From Sulfolobus sp. UBA167 (lineage in GTDB: Archaea; Thermoproteota; Thermoprotei_A; Sulfolobales; Sulfolobaceae): 6,912 nt of DNA. A program made the position numbers and the translations under genes. Below the pieces are notes generated by a model. That model had not been told where the DNA came from. It worked only from the letters and a program-made list of their open reading frames with translations, and made no database searches. This document shows positions 1-5,884 of the stretch, in pieces (within the stretch, counting starts at the first letter, position 1; every line of letters starts with the position of its first letter). The stretch lies in NCBI GenBank assembly GCA_002495845.1, contig DAHF01000087.1, positions 13,933-20,844 on the forward strand, given 5' to 3'.

Positions 1-2
1 CG

Positions 3-53
3 CTCAGAGAAACAGAAATCATCGCTAAGTGGGACCTCGTAAGGACGGGGTAG
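3..53 (+). CDS. possible C-terminal tail of a convergent gene (partial)
   Basis: Frame 3 of the plus strand is open from the window edge to a TAG at 51-53 and encodes 16 residues, LRETEIIAKWDLVRTG. The composition looks protein-like (alternating charged and hydrophobic residues). The stop lies one base from the stop of the minus-strand gene at 55-312, as expected for tail-to-tail neighbours. The other two plus frames also stay open for 8-13 codons, so the open frame alone proves little. No family can be assigned. It could equally be non-coding 3' sequence of the 85-residue gene. Confidence 0.25.
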   Translation, partial: LRETEIIAKWDLVRTG

Positions 54-54
54 T

Positions 55-312
55 TCACTGGGCTTGCGACTTCTCTCTTAAAAGGTTTACAAGCTTGTCT
101 AGCTCGTCCTTGCCGAGCTCGGAGTACTTCACGGCTAAGTCGTCAAGGGTTAGTTTGTCCTCTTTCAGATGTTTTATGAGTACGTCAATAACGAACTGTT
201 TAGACTTTGTCCCAAGTTTGTCCTTGATTTCTTTAAGCGAAGCAAGCTCGTCTATTGTGCATGAGACATCCTTAGCCTTCTTAGGCTCTCTTTGAGTTAT
301 TTTCCAATCCAT
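55..312 (-). CDS. 85-aa charged helical protein of unknown function, possibly ribbon-helix-helix-like
   Basis: I do not recognise this protein. It is small, very rich in Lys, Glu and Asp, has one Cys (18), and has no signal peptide or membrane segment, so it is probably cytoplasmic. The predicted layout is a short strand (about 14-20, KDVSCTI), a helix (22-33), a Gly turn (GTKSK, 34-38), a helix (39-51), then two further amphipathic helices (about 54-65 and 68-82). The strand-helix-turn-helix part has the spacing of ribbon-helix-helix DNA-binding proteins, but the match is by eye only and the C-terminal half is extra. The start at 312 is supported by a TATA box whose centre lies about 26 nt upstream, giving a leaderless mRNA. 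It is on the same strand as the hydrogenase-like operon, 249 bp downstream, with its own promoter, so a functional link is not implied. That it is a real gene is likely; the fold is tentative. Confidence 0.75.
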   Translation of the reverse strand: MDWKITQREPKKAKDVSCTIDELASLKEIKDKLGTKSKQFVIDVLIKHLKEDKLTLDDLAVKYSELGKDELDKLVNLLREKSQAQ

Positions 313-334
313 GGAAACGTTATAGCTTCCAGGA

Positions 335-342
335 CTTATAAA
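335..342 (-). promoter_or_regulatory. TATA box for the 85-aa gene (leaderless promoter)
   Basis: The minus strand reads TTTATAAG here, a good archaeal TATA box. Its centre is about 26 nt upstream of the A of the ATG at 312. Archaeal transcription starts about that far downstream of the box, so the transcript should begin at or next to the start codon. There is no Shine-Dalgarno sequence in the 22 nt between box and ATG, which agrees with leaderless translation of a single or lead gene in Sulfolobales. The purine-rich BRE expected just upstream is weak (TGAGCA). Confidence 0.65.
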
Positions 343-348
343 TGCTCA

Positions 349-358
349 CATGTACATG
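349..358. repeat. 10-bp perfect palindrome CATGTACATG beside the TATA box
   Basis: CATGTACATG is its own reverse complement. It ends six bases upstream of the TATA box of the 85-aa gene, where archaeal regulators or BRE-contacting factors often bind. It does not extend beyond 10 bp, so it is short for an operator and could be chance in AT-rich DNA. If the 85-aa protein is a ribbon-helix-helix repressor, this would be a natural candidate for self-regulation; that is inference only. Confidence 0.35.
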
Positions 359-539
359 CAATATGCGTGAGTCGAATGATCAGCTATTAGATTTCAATTA
401 ATTCTGCAAGATGAAAATAGTCTATCATGCGTTTCCATCTTATGAAGTGTAAGAGCAGTTAAGTCATTATATCATCTCCTAACTTTAACGCTTACTTAAA
501 ACTTGATAGTATGTGTGAATTTTTCATTTTCCCTAACTC

Positions 540-562
540 ATGAGGGTAGTTTTTACTCTCAT
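540..562 (-). terminator. stem-loop immediately after the hyfB-like stop codon
   Basis: On the minus strand ATGAGAGTA pairs with TACCCTCAT around an AAAAC loop: nine stem positions with one A-C mismatch. The stem begins on the last base of the TGA stop of the hyfB-like gene. It may mark the end of the operon transcript, protect its 3' end, or slow processing. It is not followed by a clear T-run on this strand, and Sulfolobales terminators are mostly T-rich tracts rather than hairpins, so a terminator role is uncertain. Confidence 0.3.
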
Positions 563-2229
563 CAGTACAAAGACGCAAGGATTAAGATGAGTATGAACGC
601 TACCAATAAGTATGTAATGTATACGCTGAGGTTTCCGTTAAAGATGAGCCTAGCCAAGGCATCGCTGAACGCCTTGTACTTCCTTGACAAGAGGGCGAAG
701 AAAGACAGGAATACGTCATTGCTAAACCTCTTGCTTCCAAGGATAACTTTCAACATCACCCTCTCGTTGTTAGCCATTGCGAAAGGAGTATAGTCCTCAT
801 CCTTCTTGACCCCGTTGTTCCAGACCTTCACTTTCCTCCCCTTTGGTCTGCCCAGGATAGCTAAAATCACCAACGTAGAGATTCCTGCTACCAGTGCGAC
901 GTAAAGGGGTGATATACCCCCGAAAGGTTTGGTGGAGTAAGTCAGTATTAACGTTCCTGGGATCAACCCAAGGAGCCCTCCCTTTTTAGGGAAAGCCAAG
1001 AATGATATGACTATCCCTAAGATAAGCACGGAAAGCCCAGAGGTAAGCCTTGGGACCCAGTCCCCGTCATGTTCGCTACCTCTCCTGAAGAAGTGCCTGA
1101 ACGAGGCATACTTCAGGATCAATGCCGTTGCGAAGCCCTCAGCTAGGGCTATGAACACTCCCCCGACCAATGCTATGACCCCTAGACCGCCTGAAATGTA
1201 GGACTGTATGAACAAGCTTTCCAGAATCCCCCAGGAACCTATTCCACCCGCAGTTGGCAACAGACCTGAGAGGGAAGTAGCTATCATCACCATTCCGACG
1301 TAGCTCTTAGCCGTCTTCACGAATGGCTTTGACATGGTTATGGATGAGACTGAATTGAGGAAAGCCCCGGTCTTCCCGACCGAGTTTGAGATCGCTATCA
1401 TGAGCAGTGAAGCCAGTGCGACTCCCTGGGTTACCCCTCCTAGTGCGTACACTCCAAGGGCAGTGATCATGGCTCCGCTGTTCTCTATTGAGCTGAAGGC
1501 CAGGGAAGCTCTACCGTCGTCGGACACGTACCCGTAAAGAGAACTCAGGAAGGCGGTGAACCCACCTAAGACTATGAGAGCGTATGCCAGCAAATCGAAC
1601 CTTATGACTTGGAATACCTCAAGCGACCCGTAGATTCCCATCAATGTCATTGTGGCGCTGATCAGCGCAGAGGTGGAGTGAGGTAGCCTACCCTCTTGGA
1701 TGGGGAACCAGTCAACGCCGTAAAACGGGGTCACACCGGTCTTCACCAAGAAGCCCAGGACAAGGAGGGTCCCAGAGATCACTCCTATACGGCTCATCTC
1801 TCCAGCTATTGACGCGCCCGCTATGAGGAGGACTGTGCTCAGCTCCCCAAAGGCTAGGAAGACAACGGAACCCCTAGTGCCCCTGATGGCGTAAAACAGG
1901 GAGATCGCCATTATTTCCCACCCAGATATCATGATGAAGAAGTTCGTGGAGCTCATGAATGTCATCATTCCAGCAATTGAAAGGGATACCATTGGCGAAT
2001 TTGAATCCCTAGATGTCAAGGAGAGGAGGAGCCACGAGAAGGATGCAAGGGCCTTGAGCACGTTTAGTGGGGAGTATCCTTGAGCGATCGTGATCCCCAT
2101 CACCACTGCAGAAGATATTGAGATGGAGAGATAGCCTAGCCTCTTGTTCACCATGGATACCAAGAAGGACGCTAAGAAGAGGGACACTTCTGCCATGGAA
2201 ATTTCGTCTTGCAGGGTAAACGTCACCAT
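562..2229 (-). CDS. hyfB: HyfB-like antiporter subunit (NuoL/M/N family) of an Ehr-type complex
   Basis: This polytopic membrane protein (555 aa) is of the proton_antipo_M family, which forms the ion-translocating arm of complex I and group 4 hydrogenases. About 14 hydrophobic helices are visible. Key charged residues are present: Glu105 in SGWEIMAIS (TM5-type Glu), Lys163 in GFLVKTGVTPF (TM7-type Lys), and Lys286 in NSVGKTGAFL. The segment WFPIQEGRLPHSTSALISA (174-192) replaces the usual WLPDAH-type loop, and Glu337 follows the GGIGSWG motif. Residues 461-535 form a long hydrophilic to amphipathic stretch between the last two membrane helices, including YTPFAMANNE, as in HyfB/HycC proteins. 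E. coli HyfB is about 670 aa, so this is a short form. The start at 2229 overlaps the upstream stop by 7 nt (ATGGTGA) and has GGTGG six bases upstream; Met12 is a weaker alternative. It is the last gene of the operon. NuoL- or MrpA/D-like naming would be equally possible, but the operon context favours HyfB. Confidence 0.88.
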   Translation of the reverse strand: MVTFTLQDEISMAEVSLFLASFLVSMVNKRLGYLSISISSAVVMGITIAQGYSPLNVLKALASFSWLLLSLTSRDSNSPMVSLSIAGMMTFMSSTNFFIMISGWEIMAISLFYAIRGTRGSVVFLAFGELSTVLLIAGASIAGEMSRIGVISGTLLVLGFLVKTGVTPFYGVDWFPIQEGRLPHSTSALISATMTLMGIYGSLEVFQVIRFDLLAYALIVLGGFTAFLSSLYGYVSDDGRASLAFSSIENSGAMITALGVYALGGVTQGVALASLLMIAISNSVGKTGAFLNSVSSITMSKPFVKTAKSYVGMVMIATSLSGLLPTAGGIGSWGILESLFIQSYISGGLGVIALVGGVFIALAEGFATALILKYASFRHFFRRGSEHDGDWVPRLTSGLSVLILGIVISFLAFPKKGGLLGLIPGTLILTYSTKPFGGISPLYVALVAGISTLVILAILGRPKGRKVKVWNNGVKKDEDYTPFAMANNERVMLKVILGSKRFSNDVFLSFFALLSRKYKAFSDALARLIFNGNLSVYITYLLVAFILILILASLY

Positions 2230-2831
2230 CCTTTTCCACCTTTGACCTTGATTAAGACGTCAAGTATCGTGTTAGGTGAAGGAGGACAGCCTGGGACTAC
2301 CGCGTCAGCGTCTACATCCACCTTTTCTCCGATTATCCCACCGCTTATGGCACAAGCACCCATGAGTACAACTACCTTAGGCGACGGTACGGCTTCTAGG
2401 GTTTCCCTCAGCACTTCCCTCATCCCTTCTGTTATCACCCCCATCACCACTACTCCATCTGCATGTCTAGGAGTGTTAGTGAAGAATATCCCAAATCTGG
2501 TCATGTCGTATTGTGGGGAAGCTATGAGTTTGAGCTCAGCGTTACAACCTCCACACGTGCCGACATCTATTGGGTAAAGGTAAAACGACCTCGAGAACTT
2601 AGCCTCAGTTCTACTCACTTTTCCCATCCTGTGGTCCCCCGTGGGCGAGAGGTCAGGGAAGCACCTCCTGCAGAATACGCACTTCCCAGCGTCCCAACCT
2701 CCTTGTGTAGCCCCAGTCGGGCAGTCCTTAAATTCCTTGTTTACCTTTAACGCAGAGCCCCACTGGGGTGTGCCCCTCGGCTCCCTTTCGGTTTGGATTC
2801 CCTTTTTCAATCCCCTTATGAACCAGTTCAT
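2223..2831 (-). CDS. NuoB/HyfI-like small subunit with fused N-terminal half-ferredoxin (HyfH/NuoI-like)
   Basis: This 202-aa peripheral iron-sulfur subunit should pass electrons to or from the large subunit. The C-terminal domain (about 80-202) is NuoB/hydrogenase-small-subunit-like, with all four proximal [4Fe-4S] ligands: Cys93 and Cys96 (TCGGCNAEL), Cys160 (MGACAISGG) and Cys181 (VPGCPPSP). The N-terminal 75 residues resemble the start of HyfH/HycF/NuoI: a helix and turn (GLKKGIQTEREP), then Cys37 in DCPTGA and Cys51/54/57 in CVFCRRCFP. In the usual two-cluster fold, Cys37 and Cys51/54/57 bind one cluster. The four ligands of the other cluster are all missing (A27, V30 and E33 stand at the first three places, L61 at the fourth). 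So two [4Fe-4S] clusters are predicted in one chain, where Hyf systems use separate HyfH and HyfI. The start ATG overlaps the large-subunit stop (ATGA); its ribosome site is weak (GGGG, 10-base spacer), so translation is probably coupled. The family call is firm; the electron partner is unknown. Confidence 0.88.
   Translation of the reverse strand: MNWFIRGLKKGIQTEREPRGTPQWGSALKVNKEFKDCPTGATQGGWDAGKCVFCRRCFPDLSPTGDHRMGKVSRTEAKFSRSFYLYPIDVGTCGGCNAELKLIASPQYDMTRFGIFFTNTPRHADGVVVMGVITEGMREVLRETLEAVPSPKVVVLMGACAISGGIIGEKVDVDADAVVPGCPPSPNTILDVLIKVKGGKGW
2236..2240 (-). promoter_or_regulatory. Shine-Dalgarno GGTGG for the hyfB-like gene
   Basis: GGTGG AAAAGG ATG on the minus strand gives a six-base spacer to the ATG at 2229. 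The site lies inside the last codons of the small-subunit gene. It supports Met1 rather than the internal Met12 as the start and points to direct ribosome loading in addition to coupling through the 7-nt overlap. Confidence 0.6.
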
Positions 2832-3958
2832 CCCGTATCAACCCCTATTTCAGATATCCAGATGCCAAAGCTCTCCCAGTTGAATGGAAAGTCCGTGAAT
2901 ATTGTACCTATAACGGACTTCAAGAAAAAGAGCAGATTTGCCTTGGAAGGTGGCAGGAAGGACGCTTTCACCTTGGAGCCGTCTATCATCACTCTGTAAA
3001 CCATGTCACCCGAAGGCGATTCCAATCTGGACATGCCCTCCCCTGTTCCCTTCACTTTCACTTCCTTCCTTTCCTTCCTCTTCCACTTCTTCATGGCTTC
3101 CTGGATTATATCTACGGACTGCATGATCTCCTCTCCCCTGACTAGAAACCTGCCGAACACGTCGGGGCTCCTCTCTATTACGGGAGAGAAGCCCAGGTCT
3201 TTGTAGGGCAGGGAGCCTGAGTCGTATCTGGCGTCGTATTTCCTTCCCGATGCCCTAGCCGTAGGCCCTATAAGCCAGTCTTGGTCTATCTTTCCATTGT
3301 TCTGAAACCTATCTATGAGGATCCTGTTCTCCAGCAGGTCGTTAAGGAAGGAGTTGAACCTCTTCAGATACCTCAGGTCGACCTTCTCGAAGTTGCACTC
3401 CACGTGGTTCAACGAGTTAACACCGAAGAAGTATCTGTGCCCACACGCTTCTCCTATAACTCTGTTAGTAGCCTCCTGCATAGCTTGGAGCTGGTACGAC
3501 GCCACGCCCAAGGCACCGGTATCAACGAGCTTGTGGAGCACGTAAAGGTGGTTTCTAACTCTCTCGAGCTCCAACTCAACTATCCTTCCCATCTGGGTCT
3601 CGTAGTCGGGCTCCTCGTCTAGAGACCTCTCCACGCTTAAGAGGAACGCTATGGAGTGGGAAGCCGAGAACATAGCGTTTATCCTCTCGACCTTCAGGGC
3701 TACGTCATCTATTCCCCCTGAAAGCGATATATGTCTTACCTTGAAGTAAGGGTCAGCGTGTATCTCTAGTATTTGTTCTCCCGAAGTCCTTATCTTAAAT
3801 TGCACGCTCTCCAACAAGCCTCCCGCTGAAGGTCCATACACGAAGGTGAATTCGCCGTATCCCCCAGAGCTCCCCGCGTGGAACTCGAAGTCGGGGCACT
3901 CCTCGTTCTGCGAATCGTCGTATATGCAGACATTTCCAAGCTTACCTATGAACCTCAT
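2828..3958 (-). CDS. NuoD/HyfG-like large subunit without [NiFe] ligands (Ehr-type)
   Basis: This is the catalytic-type large subunit (376 aa) of the complex I 49-kDa / group 4 hydrogenase large subunit family, but it lacks the known active sites. Recognisable landmarks are GPSAGGLLE (42-50), VERINAMFSASHSIAFLLSVE (90-110), VRNHLYVLHKLVDTGA (134-149), ACGHRYFFG (171-179), ARASGRKYDARYD (234-246), the VFGRFLVRGEEIMQSVDII stretch (267-285), GEGMSRLESPSGDMVY (306-321) and ESFGIW (362-367). In [NiFe] enzymes 94-97 would be CGIC and 363-370 would hold DPCxxC; here these are NAMF and SFGIWISE, so no Ni-Fe site can form. There is also no C-terminal extension for protease maturation. The complex I quinone His and Tyr positions appear as G46 and A95. 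The N-terminal NuoC-like domain found in HyfG/HycE is absent. AGGTG lies seven bases upstream of the ATG, which overlaps the preceding stop by ATGA. The family assignment is firm; the reaction is unknown. Confidence 0.9.
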   Translation of the reverse strand: MRFIGKLGNVCIYDDSQNEECPDFEFHAGSSGGYGEFTFVYGPSAGGLLESVQFKIRTSGEQILEIHADPYFKVRHISLSGGIDDVALKVERINAMFSASHSIAFLLSVERSLDEEPDYETQMGRIVELELERVRNHLYVLHKLVDTGALGVASYQLQAMQEATNRVIGEACGHRYFFGVNSLNHVECNFEKVDLRYLKRFNSFLNDLLENRILIDRFQNNGKIDQDWLIGPTARASGRKYDARYDSGSLPYKDLGFSPVIERSPDVFGRFLVRGEEIMQSVDIIQEAMKKWKRKERKEVKVKGTGEGMSRLESPSGDMVYRVMIDGSKVKASFLPPSKANLLFFLKSVIGTIFTDFPFNWESFGIWISEIGVDTG

Positions 3959-5256
3959 TGGACTACACCTATTGCTATCAAACCCACCAACAAGGACAGT
4001 ATAGCTGAAGCCAGGGATATGTACCCTAGAATACCTGAGTATGCTTTCTCCTCCCTGGGCTTGACCATCCTTGTGACGTGGTAGTTAACTGACACGAACG
4101 CTATGCCAGCTGAGGTCAATAAGACGATGAGCAGGGGTACTGAGACGTGAAAAAGCGTGGTGAATATCAAAAGCTCACCCACGAAAGTGCCGAATGGAGG
4201 AGTCCCAGTAACAGCGAGTGAGGCCAGAAAGAGGGACGTGCTGGTAGGATAGGATAGTCCCACCTTTTCAACGTCTTCTATCTTCTTTGTGTTGAGCCTC
4301 TCCATGTAAACTCCCGAAGAGAGGAACGCCGCAGTCTTTCCGAAGGCGTGAGTGAAGAAGAGTATCAATGCACCCAAGGGTTGACCAACTATTAGACCAA
4401 TTAGCCCTATGTTTACGTTCTCGAGCGTTGAGTAGGCGAAGAGCCTCTTGAAGTACTTCTGTCTAGCCATCATGAGTGACGCAGTTAAGACCGAGAAACC
4501 GCTCAGCACCAAGAAGTATTCAGTCATGAAAGGAGCTATCTCCCATATCCTATACACTACTACGGCAGCTGATGGCACGAGGACAGCGGAGAATGAAGAG
4601 CTAACCGTTGCAGGGGCCTCGGTGTGTGCGTCAGGTAGCCAAGTGTAGCCGGGAAAGATACCTGCCTTAGTTCCGAAGCCCAGAAGCCCAAGGAGAGAGG
4701 CAGCTACAGTGATAGGTGAGACCTCTCCCCTGCCTATCATTGAGGTCAGGGTGAGCGTATGGAGGTCGTAGTAGAAGAGGATTATCGACACGAAAGCTAT
4801 AGATACACCCATGGATACTATCACGAGGTACCTCCACGTTGCCTCCATCGTCACGTTGTCCTTCTCGTATGCTACGAGTATCACAGTGAGGGCAGTAGAA
4901 GCCTCCAGAGAGGCCCAGACTAAGCCTAAGTTATTGATAGTCACTACCCCGTAGATTGCGTCAGAGTAAATCATGAAGAGAAGGTAGTACCAACCTTCTT
5001 TCACTATCCCGTCCTTTATGTATTCAGTAGAATAAAGCATTACGATGAAGGTTATCGAAGCGTTCATGACTACGAAGACCTTGGATACGTCGTCCACGAA
5101 GAAAGCCCCTACAGGAGGAGGATTGAAGAAGATCAGGACAGCTAATATCACGTTAACCAAGGAGAAAGCCACGGAGGAGAACTTCCACTTCAAAGATGAC
5201 GCCCCTCCAAGGAGAGGGACAGCGAACAATAAGTACATCAGGACTGTACTCATCAT
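3955..5256 (-). CDS. hyfF: HyfF-like antiporter subunit (NuoM/N family)
   Basis: This 433-aa membrane protein of the proton_antipo_M family is predicted to move protons or sodium as part of the complex. About 13-14 hydrophobic helices are visible. The family core is clear: Glu118 in VWASLEASTALTVIL (TM5-type Glu), Lys197 in GFGTKAGIFPGYTWLPDAH (TM7-type Lys followed by the WLPDAHTEAP loop, 206-215), LFAYSTLEN (272-280), His303 and Lys307 in THAFGKTAAFL, and Glu361 after GTPPFGTFVG. It is shorter than E. coli HyfF (about 526 aa) or NuoM (about 509 aa) and ends soon after the last helix, with no lateral-helix extension. Its place between hyfE-like and large-subunit genes matches E. coli hyfE-hyfF-hyfG, the reason for this symbol over hyfD; by sequence alone either fits. 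The start is one base after the hyfE-like stop, with GGTGG six bases upstream. A second ATG follows directly (MM). Confidence 0.88.
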   Translation of the reverse strand: MMSTVLMYLLFAVPLLGGASSLKWKFSSVAFSLVNVILAVLIFFNPPPVGAFFVDDVSKVFVVMNASITFIVMLYSTEYIKDGIVKEGWYYLLFMIYSDAIYGVVTINNLGLVWASLEASTALTVILVAYEKDNVTMEATWRYLVIVSMGVSIAFVSIILFYYDLHTLTLTSMIGRGEVSPITVAASLLGLLGFGTKAGIFPGYTWLPDAHTEAPATVSSSFSAVLVPSAAVVVYRIWEIAPFMTEYFLVLSGFSVLTASLMMARQKYFKRLFAYSTLENVNIGLIGLIVGQPLGALILFFTHAFGKTAAFLSSGVYMERLNTKKIEDVEKVGLSYPTSTSLFLASLAVTGTPPFGTFVGELLIFTTLFHVSVPLLIVLLTSAGIAFVSVNYHVTRMVKPREEKAYSGILGYISLASAILSLLVGLIAIGVVQ

Positions 5257-5257
5257 G

Positions 5258-5884
5258 TCATCCCACCAGCTCGTCTAGCTTGTTGTCGTGCTCAGGTTTC
5301 TCCCTGATTATGATGTAGGTCAGCACTATCAGCCCTAGAACGTCGAGGAGCGCGCTCGCCTCTATGAGGAGAGGCAGGGAGACCAAAAACGTCCCAAACA
5401 GAACTATTCCATTCTCCTCCTCAACGTAACCTATTATCTGGGGTATGGTACCTTTCCTCAGTACGCTCAGCATCAGCCCTTGAAGGAGGAGCAAAGTACC
5501 GAAGATCACGTCATCGTTGACCTCTTGGAAGACTGTACTCTCGAAATAGAAGATTACTACGAAGAAAAAAGCTACAGCTATCAAGTCGATTATAAGAAGG
5601 GACGCGACTCCCTTCACGCTTTCCCTAAAGCCGAACCTCCCTTTTATTGCCCTCTCTAACGCGAATGAGATCGCAAAGCTCCTCAGGGAGATCACGGCTA
5701 TACCTAGGATGAGGTAATCTATCTTCCCAGAGAAGACGTAAAGTGCTACGGCGATCATCCCTATTATGAACGACTGAACTCCTTGTGCTCTCACTATCGG
5801 TTTATAGTATGCTTGCCCTACGAGGAAGAAAGAAACTATGACCACCAGAAGTCCCGCAAGGGAGAGGATCTGTTCTTCTAGCAT
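5258..5884 (-). CDS. hyfE: HyfE-like membrane subunit (NuoK-like C-terminal part)
   Basis: This 208-aa protein is close in length to E. coli HyfE (about 216 aa). It has six or so hydrophobic helices separated by short charged loops (for example ERAIKGRFGFRES, 77-89). The C-terminal half carries the NuoK-related signature: IPQIIGYVEEENGIVLFG (147-164) with acidic residues 155-157, then PLLIEASALLDVLG (171-184) with Glu175 and Asp181. In NuoK, paired membrane glutamates form part of the ion path linking the redox module to the antiporters, and HyfE is thought to play the NuoK role. The start overlaps the preceding stop as TGATG, with GGTGA six bases upstream encoded by the last Gly and Asp codons of the HyfC-like gene. 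Nothing looks truncated. The assignment is good from motif, length and position. Confidence 0.85.
   Translation of the reverse strand: MLEEQILSLAGLLVVIVSFFLVGQAYYKPIVRAQGVQSFIIGMIAVALYVFSGKIDYLILGIAVISLRSFAISFALERAIKGRFGFRESVKGVASLLIIDLIAVAFFFVVIFYFESTVFQEVNDDVIFGTLLLLQGLMLSVLRKGTIPQIIGYVEEENGIVLFGTFLVSLPLLIEASALLDVLGLIVLTYIIIREKPEHDNKLDELVG

Larger units (their letters stand above)
313..561. other. AT-rich intergenic spacer between hyfB-like gene and the 85-aa gene
   Basis: This 249-bp spacer holds no credible gene. The only ATG-started frames on the minus strand are 9-14 codons long. From the operon side it contains a stem-loop at the hyfB stop (540-562), short T-runs on the minus strand (for example TTTT near 502-505 and TTTTCATCTT near 409-418) that could help end transcription, a 10-bp palindrome (349-358), and the TATA box of the downstream gene (335-342). 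No tRNA, C/D-box RNA or mobile-element end was seen. Confidence 0.7.

Noticed and set aside
1..24. C/D-like pair (GATGA and CTGA) on the minus strand near the left edge
   Set aside because: The two boxes are only about 14 bases apart and the C box is imperfect; this is too short for a guide RNA.
311..438. Nine-base inverted pair ATGGAAACG (311-319) and CGTTTCCAT (430-438)
   Set aside because: The arms are over 100 bases apart, one arm overlaps the start codon, and a match of this size is not unlikely by chance in a 250-bp search.
400..561. Mini-ORFs of 9-14 codons on the minus strand after hyfB, including one overlapping its stop as TGATG
   Set aside because: They are too short to judge from sequence; no hydrophobic or conserved pattern was visible.
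500..564. C/D-box guide RNA starting at the CTGATGA over the hyfB stop
   Set aside because: The base before TGATGA is C rather than a purine and no CTGA box D follows within about 60 bases.
503..793. 96-aa plus-strand open frame crossing the spacer into hyfB
   Set aside because: Most of it is antisense to the HyfB-like C-terminus. No TATA box or ribosome site at a suitable distance was seen.
2009..2239. 76-aa minus-strand frame overlapping the hyfB start
   Set aside because: It is out of frame with the HyfB-like protein, whose first helices cover the same DNA, and has no recognisable features.
2209..2577. 122-aa plus-strand open frame
   Set aside because: It is antisense to the NuoB-like domain, which has all four cluster ligands. 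Its Ser/Thr/Pro-rich low-complexity translation is typical of a shadow frame.
3281..3622. 113-aa plus-strand open frame
   Set aside because: It lies wholly antisense to the conserved core of the large subunit (RASG, GHR and NHLYVLHKL regions), has no promoter or ribosome site, and is a by-product of that gene's codon use.
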